This document shows, one piece after another, positions 1 through 4,734 of a stretch of DNA of 6,039 bases. Source of the stretch: Chitinophagaceae bacterium (GTDB lineage: Bacteria; Bacteroidota; Bacteroidia; Chitinophagales; Chitinophagaceae); the NCBI GenBank assembly GCA_025924755.1, contig JAICHT010000221.1:1-6039 (forward strand). Reading direction: 5' to 3'. Each line of letters starts with the position of its first letter. Position 1 is the stretch's first letter. Position numbers and translations under genes: made by a program. The notes under the pieces were generated by a model. The model was not told the DNA's origin. It was given only the letters and a program-made list of their open reading frames with translations, and made no database searches.

Positions 1-507
1 ATGTTTTTACCAACACTGTTTAACTTAACCAGTTTTGCTAAAACTGATGCGGGACAAGGAGTTCAAAAAGTATTTACCGACCACTCCAATGTATGGTATA
101 TGATTATCTACTCGGTAGTGGTTATTGGTTTTACATTTCTATATACGGCATTGATATTTAATCCAAAGCAAATTTCGGACAATTTAAAGCAGAATAATGG
201 CTTTATTCCGGGTGTAAAGCCAGGGCAGCCCACTGTGGATTATATCGGCTCTATCATGGATAAAATTACATTACCTGGTGCTATATTATTGGCTATCGTG
301 GGTATATTACCCGGTATTGCAAGCTTGTTAGGTGTAACACAAGGCTTCTCCACTTTTTTTGGAGGCACGTCTTTACTGATTATGGTAGCTGTAATATTAG
401 ATACCCTTCAGCAAATAGAAACACAGTTATTAATGCGTCAGTATGATGGCTTAATGAAAAGTGGCCGTATACAAGGCAGGCAAACTGTTACCCAGGCATC
501 GTATTGA
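1..507 (+). CDS. secY: Protein translocase subunit SecY, C-terminal part (5' end outside window)
   Basis: SecY is the central channel subunit of the SecYEG translocon in the inner membrane, which passes unfolded proteins outward or releases membrane segments into the bilayer. The 168 residues seen correspond to the last third of a protein usually about 440-460 residues long, so the ATG at base 1 is an internal Met within TM7, not the true start. Visible landmarks: TM8 at about residues 32-54; the highly conserved cytoplasmic loop NNGFIPGVKPG (residues 65-75), which takes part in SecA and ribosome contact; TM9 at about 89-112; and TM10 at about 117-137 with the FFGGTSLLI and LDTLQQIE motifs. 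The short basic cytosolic tail (RQYDGLMKSGRIQGR) ends at a TGA stop (505-507). In bacteria secY normally ends the spc ribosomal-protein operon, and in Bacteroidota map usually follows, as here. The identification is very secure; only the N-terminal portion is missing. Confidence 0.97.
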   Translation: MFLPTLFNLTSFAKTDAGQGVQKVFTDHSNVWYMIIYSVVVIGFTFLYTALIFNPKQISDNLKQNNGFIPGVKPGQPTVDYIGSIMDKITLPGAILLAIVGILPGIASLLGVTQGFSTFFGGTSLLIMVAVILDTLQQIETQLLMRQYDGLMKSGRIQGRQTVTQASY

Positions 508-525
508 TTTTTTAAAATTATATGG

Positions 526-560
526 AAACCTGGTAAGCATTCTTGCCAGGTTTTTCTTTT
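526..560 (+). terminator. Strong Rho-independent-type hairpin between secY and map
   Basis: Bases 526-537 pair with 542-553: AAACCTGGTAAG against CTTGCCAGGTTT, a 12-bp stem with a single T-G wobble and a CATT tetraloop. The run of T residues at 551-560 is interrupted by one C. This is a textbook intrinsic terminator and would end the spc-operon transcript after secY. It finishes only 7 nt before the map ATG, which leaves no room for a promoter between them. Map is therefore expressed either by read-through or from a promoter upstream of the hairpin, and I saw no obvious TAnnTTTG site there. That it forms a hairpin is clear from the sequence; its efficiency as a terminator is inferred. Confidence 0.8.
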
Positions 561-567
561 TAAAAGC

Positions 568-1368
568 ATGACGAAATATAAGAACAAAGAAGAAATAGAA
601 TTAATGCGGATTTCTGCGCAACTGGTAAGTAAAACACTTTCTGAAGTAGCAAAGATTTTAAGGCCCGGCATTACCACTATAGCTATTGATCAGTTTATAG
701 CCAGTTTTTTAAAAGAAAATGGCGCTATACCTTCTTTTTTAGATTATCATGGATATCCATTTAATTCGTGCATTTCTGTAAATGATGTAGTGGTGCATGG
801 CTTTCCAGGCAAGTATGCGTTGAAAGAGGGAGACATTATTTCGGTGGATATTGGCGTATATAAAAATGGGTTTCATGGCGACCATGCCTATACCTTTTTA
901 ATTGGCAAACCCGCTGATGATGTTTTGCAATTGGTAAAAGTTACCAAAGAATCTCTTTATAAAGGCATTGAAAAAGCAGTAGCTGGAAACCGCGTGGGTG
1001 ACATATCGTATGCCATTCAGGAGCATACAGAAAAGAAATATGGATATGGAGTAGTAAGAGAATTGGTAGGACATGGTTTAGGAAGGAGTATGCACGAAGA
1101 CCCACAAGTACCCAACTACGGTCGCCGGGGTACTGGCTCTGTAATGAAAGAAGGTCTGGTATTGGCCATAGAGCCCATGATTAATCTGGGAACTAAAGAG
1201 GTATATACAGAAAGCGATGGATGGACAGTACGAACCAAGGATCATAAACCATCTGTACATTTTGAACACGATGTATGCATCAAAAAAGGAAAAGCTGATA
1301 TCTTGTCGGACTATAGTATTATAGAAGCGGCTGAAAAAGAAAATGCCAACCTGTTTTCAGACTATTAA
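568..1368 (+). CDS. map: Type I methionine aminopeptidase
   Basis: MetAP is a cytosolic dinuclear-metal enzyme that removes the initiator Met from nascent proteins, after deformylation, when residue 2 is small. The 266-residue length is normal for the short bacterial type I form (E. coli has 264), without an N-terminal zinc-finger or linker extension. All five metal ligands of the pita-bread fold are present: Asp94 (in SVDIGV), Asp105 (in GDHAYTF), His169 (in LVGHGLG), Glu202 (in AIEPM) and Glu233 (in FEHD). The substrate-site histidines are also there: His77 (VVHGFP) and His176 (MHEDPQVPNYG). The ATG at 568 is the only in-frame ATG after the secY stop and places the N terminus as in the family; no Shine-Dalgarno is visible. 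The gene starts 60 bp after secY, just past a terminator-like hairpin, and is followed by a second weaker hairpin. It is probably essential and is expected to be active. Confidence 0.97.
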   Translation: MTKYKNKEEIELMRISAQLVSKTLSEVAKILRPGITTIAIDQFIASFLKENGAIPSFLDYHGYPFNSCISVNDVVVHGFPGKYALKEGDIISVDIGVYKNGFHGDHAYTFLIGKPADDVLQLVKVTKESLYKGIEKAVAGNRVGDISYAIQEHTEKKYGYGVVRELVGHGLGRSMHEDPQVPNYGRRGTGSVMKEGLVLAIEPMINLGTKEVYTESDGWTVRTKDHKPSVHFEHDVCIKKGKADILSDYSIIEAAEKENANLFSDY

Positions 1369-1371
1369 TGC

Positions 1372-1403
1372 GTCGGCGTTGCTTATTAATAGCGCTGACT
1401 TTT
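1372..1403 (+). terminator. Terminator-like hairpin between map and the flavoprotein gene
   Basis: GTCGGCG (1372-1378) pairs with CGCTGAC (1393-1399), a 7-bp stem with one G-T wobble, and TTG/TAG can extend it weakly inward. A TTTT run sits at 1400-1403. It starts 3 nt after the map stop codon and ends 10 nt before the next ATG. The U-tract is short, so it is a moderate or leaky terminator at best; it could equally be a processing or translational structure. Confidence 0.5.
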
Positions 1404-1413
1404 AATATACTCC

Positions 1414-2661
1414 ATGTCAGAAAAAAATAGCCGGGGAAATATAAAAAAGCTGGTAGTAATAGGCGGTGGCGCGGCAGGCTTTTTTTGTGCAGTAAATGCA
1501 GCAGCCAGGAACAAAAACCTTCACGTAACTCTGGTAGAAAAAACCAGTAAGATTTTATCAAAAGTAAAAGTTTCCGGAGGCGGCCGTTGCAATGTAACCC
1601 ATGCATTGTTTGATATTGCTGAAATGAGCAGGCGCTATCCACGCGGGCAAAACTTTGTAAAAAAAACCTTTCACCAGTTCTTTACAACAGATACTATAGC
1701 GTGGTTTACACAAAGAGGCGTTTCTTTAAAAACAGAACCGGATGGAAGGATGTTTCCGGTTACCGATTCATCGCAAACTATTATTGATTGCCTGATGCAC
1801 GAGGTTAATCAGCACGGCATAATCATTAAAATGAATGCGGAGGTAAAAGAAATTCAGATTCAAAATTCCACATTCAATATTAAGCTTTCAAATTCTGAAC
1901 GTTTGGCGGCAGACTATATATGCGTTGCCTGCGGTGGTTATCCTAAAGTTTCTATGTTTCATTGGTTGCAGCAATTGGGGCATACCATAGCAACTCCGGT
2001 GCCTTCCTTATTTACATTTAACCTTTCAGGTCATCCTCTTAATAGCCTGATGGGTGTAAGTGTTGCTAACGCGAAAGTAAAAATTGAAGGAAGTAAATTA
2101 ATAGAAGAAGGCCCGGTGCTGATTACGCATTGGGGCTTAAGCGGACCGGCTATCTTGCGTTTATCGGCCTGGGGTGCCCGGGAACTTTATGAAAAGGAAT
2201 ATACTTTTAAAGCGCATATTAATTGGTGTCCTGATGTGAACGATCAACAATTGAAAGCGCAACTCAAAAGCAATAGGACCTTGCAGGCAACCAAAAAAAT
2301 TTACAACTATAATTTTACGCAACTGCCCAACCGTTTATTTCATTTCTTATTACAGCAATCCGGCATATCAGAGGCGATGCGGTGGGCAGACCTTCCGGCT
2401 AAAACAGAAAATCTGCTGATAAAAAACCTGCTGGATTATATAGTAGAAGTAAAAGGTAAAACTACATTCAAAGAGGAATTTGTTACGGCAGGCGGCATCC
2501 ATCTAAATGAAGTAGATGCAAATACAATGATGAGCAAAATAGTACCGAACTTATTTTTTGCCGGTGAAATTTTAGATGTGGATGGCATCACCGGTGGCTT
2601 CAATTTTCAACACGCATGGAGCAGTGGGTGGATTGCTGCAAAGCATATTGCCGGTATGTAA
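1414..2661 (+). CDS. BaiN/HI0933-family FAD-dependent oxidoreductase
   Basis: This is a 415-residue flavoprotein of the HI0933/YhiN family (often labelled BaiN-like NAD(P)/FAD-dependent oxidoreductase), a normal length for the family. The N-terminal Rossmann motif is VVIGGGAAG with the key glycines Gly17, Gly19 and Gly22, and Glu42 at the end of the second strand is placed to bind the FAD ribose. The family signature KVSGGGRCNVT follows at residues 52-62, then GRMFPVTDSS (111-120), ACGGYPK (172-178), THWGLSGPAILRLS (238-251), FVTAGGI (356-362), and the C-terminal FAD-closing block AGEILDVDGITGGFNFQHAW (383-402). The physiological substrate of most members is not known; the bile-acid role of clostridial BaiN should not be carried over to this protein. 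It is presumably cytosolic, since no signal peptide is present. The ATG at 1414 lies just before the Rossmann strand and fits the family N terminus; no Shine-Dalgarno is visible. It lies 45 bp after map and its stop abuts the stop of the convergent gene. Confidence 0.93.
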   Translation: MSEKNSRGNIKKLVVIGGGAAGFFCAVNAAARNKNLHVTLVEKTSKILSKVKVSGGGRCNVTHALFDIAEMSRRYPRGQNFVKKTFHQFFTTDTIAWFTQRGVSLKTEPDGRMFPVTDSSQTIIDCLMHEVNQHGIIIKMNAEVKEIQIQNSTFNIKLSNSERLAADYICVACGGYPKVSMFHWLQQLGHTIATPVPSLFTFNLSGHPLNSLMGVSVANAKVKIEGSKLIEEGPVLITHWGLSGPAILRLSAWGARELYEKEYTFKAHINWCPDVNDQQLKAQLKSNRTLQATKKIYNYNFTQLPNRLFHFLLQQSGISEAMRWADLPAKTENLLIKNLLDYIVEVKGKTTFKEEFVTAGGIHLNEVDANTMMSKIVPNLFFAGEILDVDGITGGFNFQHAWSSGWIAAKHIAGM

Positions 2662-3393
2662 TTACTTCATCTCAACCAACCTTCCTTCATTATAAGTTTT
2701 CACGGATATGAACGACGGGTTTCCTTTGTAATACACATTGCCTTTATATTGAATTTCACCTTTTAAAGAGTGAGTTACATTCACATAGGCATCCTGTATA
2801 CTCAATTGGTTAATATCCATATCAGCTACTGCAAAATCACGCAAATCTATAGTGCCTTTTGGGGTATTATAAACTACACAGGCATCACTTTTTCCATGTA
2901 AAATAATATCGGCATCTTCATTTCTTATAACAATCTGTGTAGTAACTGCATTCAGGGTTAACTCAATAGTACCGGCTCCTTTACTACTTTCTATTTGCAG
3001 GGAATTTAAATGAAGAGCATTCGCCGAAGTAATAGTTCCCGAACCATAATAGGCGATATTTTCAAGTTGGGTAAAATGCAAAAACACTTTTATTTTTTCC
3101 GAGGGAATTTGTAGCCATTTAAATGACGAAGTGTTTTTTATTATAAGGGTGCTATCCGGCACTATTGCGCTGATGGCTTTTGTAATAGTGCTTCCGGCAA
3201 CAATATCCATAAATGCTACCGTATCTTGTATAAGTATCAAATTGATATTGTCGTAAAGTTCTATTTTGTTGAAAGCGGTGAGAGCCCGGTGTGTGGTTAC
3301 TACAGGCTCTTTGTCTACCATACTCGCTTCTTTATTACAGTCTGTTAGTGTGCATAAAATTAGCAGGCCCGATAGTAAAGTTTTAAAATTCAT
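2662..3393 (-). CDS. GIN-domain (DUF2807) protein, probable lipoprotein
   Basis: This 243-residue protein matches the pattern of the Bacteroidota head-GIN-domain family (DUF2807), a right-handed beta-solenoid-like fold of unknown biochemical function often described as a putative adhesin. The N terminus is a short signal sequence (residues 1-18: a Lys, then a Leu-rich core) leading to Cys19 in LTDCNKE. This is probably a lipobox, although Asp at -1 is not consensus, and it suggests anchoring in the cell envelope. The domain begins near residue 40 with FNKIELYDNINLILIQD and continues through regularly spaced hydrophobic strands, with GSGTI (117-121), GAGTIELTL (139-147), DIILHGKSD (162-170), and a characteristic end VNVTHSLKGEIQYKGN (204-219). 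It starts 6 bp after the stop of the PagL-like gene and is most likely co-transcribed with it. Its stop codon directly abuts that of the convergent flavoprotein gene. The family call is confident; function is unknown. Confidence 0.85.
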   Translation of the reverse strand: MNFKTLLSGLLILCTLTDCNKEASMVDKEPVVTTHRALTAFNKIELYDNINLILIQDTVAFMDIVAGSTITKAISAIVPDSTLIIKNTSSFKWLQIPSEKIKVFLHFTQLENIAYYGSGTITSANALHLNSLQIESSKGAGTIELTLNAVTTQIVIRNEDADIILHGKSDACVVYNTPKGTIDLRDFAVADMDINQLSIQDAYVNVTHSLKGEIQYKGNVYYKGNPSFISVKTYNEGRLVEMK

Positions 3394-3399
3394 ATCAAA

Positions 3400-4488
3400 T
3401 TAAAATGTATAGCCTCCGCCCAGGTGTATAAAATCTGCCTGCCCCGCATGTGCTTTCAATTGAATAGTCACCAACCAGTTATCCGATGCATTATAGGCCA
3501 GCCCGATATTTTCATAAAAAAAATGCACAGGATATTTGTTATAAGCGTAAATGCCTAATTGCAATGGTATGAATAATCGTCCCATAATACGGGTATAAGA
3601 AGCAAATATACCAGCTTGCCATTTCGGATCATTTTGTTTAAAAACTTCTATAGGCCCTTCGCTTACTTCGTGCATTAAAGATGGATCGTAACAAAGCATG
3701 ATGCCTGCACCGTATGCGCCTGTGGGTGAAAATTGTTTTCTTGTTTCGGCACTTAATACATGGACTATATAGCGGTTGCTGCCAATCCATGGAGATTGCT
3801 TCACACCCATTGAAGTGGTAACGGTATAAAAAATTTTTCTGCTGAATGTGTCTCTGATGGGTTTTGCCGTTCCTGTAGATTGATGAAAAGCATAGCGAAC
3901 TCCTAATACCGCTGTCGGAATATTAAGACCAAGATTAGGTAAGGTAGTGCTGCCATTGGATATATGGCTAAAACCCAGGCCTGCATGTACAAAAGCCTTT
4001 TGTGAAAGTCGCCATTCATTTTCCAATACAAAGTTTATATACGAGTTAATATGGCTTCCGATCAGCACATTCTTATGATTGGTTAGGGTATTATAGGTTT
4101 TTTGTATGCGGCTGATACCGGTGCCAAACCGCAAATTACTTCTGAAGCCGGATGTAGAGAACAACGGAAATTTCACATAGGGAAAAAGGCCACTCATATG
4201 GCCTATATATTCTTTGCTGCCGGTATTACCAAAAAAGAAACCAATGCCCCATACCGGAATTGCCGCAGTGGTAATATGCTCCCGGCTTGTAAGCTCACTT
4301 TCAAAAAACATTTCGCCAAAGTAGGTATAGGAGTCACGCAAATACTGTGCTTTTGGCGCCACGGTTAAAAAAGAACCATAATTACCCTGAGCGCCGAAAG
4401 AAGAAATCTTCAAAAAACTTTGCTGTGCCTGAATGTTTAAAACAGTATTAAATAAGACAAACCATACAATTATGAAACGACGCCTCAT
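3400..4488 (-). CDS. PagL-like (acyloxyacyl hydrolase / lipid A 3-O-deacylase family) outer-membrane protein
   Basis: This 362-residue protein has a signal peptide (MRRR basic start, hydrophobic core, likely cleavage after NIQA at Ala21) and ends in GGGYTF, a C-terminal aromatic residue typical of outer-membrane beta-barrels. Residues 171-199 (LGFSHISNGSTTLPNLGLNI and the following strand ending GVRY) fit the active-site segment of PagL, the lipid A 3-O-deacylase. His175 and Ser177 align with the catalytic His126 and Ser128 of Pseudomonas aeruginosa PagL. The position of catalytic Glu140, 14 residues after the His, is Asn189 here. PagL itself is about 150-170 residues; this protein carries a further C-terminal half (residues about 218-362) with alternating strand-like segments, so the barrel may be larger or bipartite. 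It is the first gene of a leftward pair with the GIN-domain lipoprotein. The start at 4488 gives a well-formed signal peptide. The family assignment is fairly secure; lipid A deacylase activity is not demonstrated and is questionable given Asn189. Confidence 0.75.
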   Translation of the reverse strand: MRRRFIIVWFVLFNTVLNIQAQQSFLKISSFGAQGNYGSFLTVAPKAQYLRDSYTYFGEMFFESELTSREHITTAAIPVWGIGFFFGNTGSKEYIGHMSGLFPYVKFPLFSTSGFRSNLRFGTGISRIQKTYNTLTNHKNVLIGSHINSYINFVLENEWRLSQKAFVHAGLGFSHISNGSTTLPNLGLNIPTAVLGVRYAFHQSTGTAKPIRDTFSRKIFYTVTTSMGVKQSPWIGSNRYIVHVLSAETRKQFSPTGAYGAGIMLCYDPSLMHEVSEGPIEVFKQNDPKWQAGIFASYTRIMGRLFIPLQLGIYAYNKYPVHFFYENIGLAYNASDNWLVTIQLKAHAGQADFIHLGGGYTF

Positions 4489-4511
4489 GGGTAGATTAAT
4501 TTCGGTAGCAT

Positions 4512-4538
4512 CAAACTTAAAGAATGTTTTTGTGCAAA
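4512..4538 (-). promoter_or_regulatory. Candidate promoter for the PagL-like/GIN operon
   Basis: On the minus strand TAAGTTTG (plus-strand 4512-4519) is an exact match to the Bacteroidota -7 consensus TAnnTTTG. A TTTG (plus-strand 4535-4538) sits upstream as a -33 element. The gap between them is 15 bp, a little shorter than usual. Transcription would start near 4505, giving a leader of about 17 nt before the ATG at 4488. The motif is short and the region AT-rich, so this remains a prediction. Confidence 0.45.
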
Positions 4539-4640
4539 GTACTATACGAATATAATATGCAATGGCTTTTGGTTTATAAACAGAATATTAATTGAACAGT
4601 AGAATGAATGTATTTCGGCAGTTGGAACTATGAATTCTAA

Positions 4641-4671
4641 GTTATAATAACAAAAAACTCACAATTATAAC
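4641..4671. repeat. AT-rich 8-bp inverted repeat upstream of rpsA
   Basis: GTTATAAT (4641-4648) and ATTATAAC (4664-4671) are perfect inverted repeats separated by 15 bp. Each holds a TTATAA core (4642-4647 and 4665-4670), so the two cores lie 23 bp apart, about two helical turns. The left arm extends to an 11-bp palindrome GTTATAATAAC (4641-4651). The right arm touches the predicted -33 region of the rpsA promoter, so the pair could be an operator. It could also be a chance structure in AT-rich DNA. Confidence 0.4.
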
Positions 4672-4674
4672 GCC

Positions 4675-4704
4675 TTTTTCTACCAGATTTTTAGCCTATT
4701 TTTG
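4675..4704 (+). promoter_or_regulatory. Candidate rpsA promoter
   Basis: TATTTTTG at 4697-4704 matches the Bacteroidota -7 consensus TAnnTTTG exactly. The T-rich stretch at 4675-4679 (TTTTT) is the best, imperfect candidate for the -33 TTTG element, at about 17 bp spacing. The predicted start of transcription is near 4711, which gives a leader of roughly 24 nt before the rpsA ATG. Position and match are as expected for a highly expressed ribosomal gene; no transcript data support it. Confidence 0.5.
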
Positions 4705-4708
4705 CAAG

Positions 4709-4727
4709 CCCGAATAAAACCCTCGGG
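4709..4727 (+). other. Small hairpin in the predicted rpsA leader
   Basis: CCCGA (4709-4713) pairs with TCGGG (4723-4727) around a 9-nt A-rich loop, ending 7 nt before the rpsA ATG. It would fill most of the short predicted leader. S1 represses its own translation in E. coli, so a leader structure here is of interest, but a 5-bp stem may be chance. Confidence 0.3.
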
Positions 4728-4734
4728 ACTTTGT

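Noticed and set aside
438..677. Reverse-strand open frame of 79 codons across the secY-map junction
   Set aside because: Antisense to two conserved genes and through the terminator hairpin; no family resemblance.
1250..1262. TACATTTTG as a possible -7 element for the flavoprotein gene
   Set aside because: Spacing is TAnnnTTTG, one base too long for the consensus, lies inside map 150 bp from the start codon, and has no -33 partner that I could identify.
1078..1269. Reverse-strand open frame of 63 codons
   Set aside because: Fully antisense to the active-site region of map.
1319..1642. Reverse-strand open frame of 107 codons across the map-flavoprotein junction
   Set aside because: Overlaps the conserved Rossmann region of the flavoprotein on the opposite strand; no recognisable protein features.
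2561..2594. CCGGTGA/TCACCGG inverted repeat near the 3' end of the flavoprotein gene
   Set aside because: It encodes the conserved FAD-binding block (AGEILDVDGITGG), has a 20-nt loop, and lacks a T-run on the proper side in either direction, so it is not a good terminator.
4102..4368. Forward open frame of 88 codons
   Set aside because: Antisense to the PagL-like gene, which has a signal peptide and a family motif; composition looks like a shadow frame.
4499..4620. Short direct repeat ATTTCGGTAG / ATTTCGGCAG in the divergent spacer
   Set aside because: Only about 10 bp with one mismatch and no relation to the predicted promoters; likely chance.
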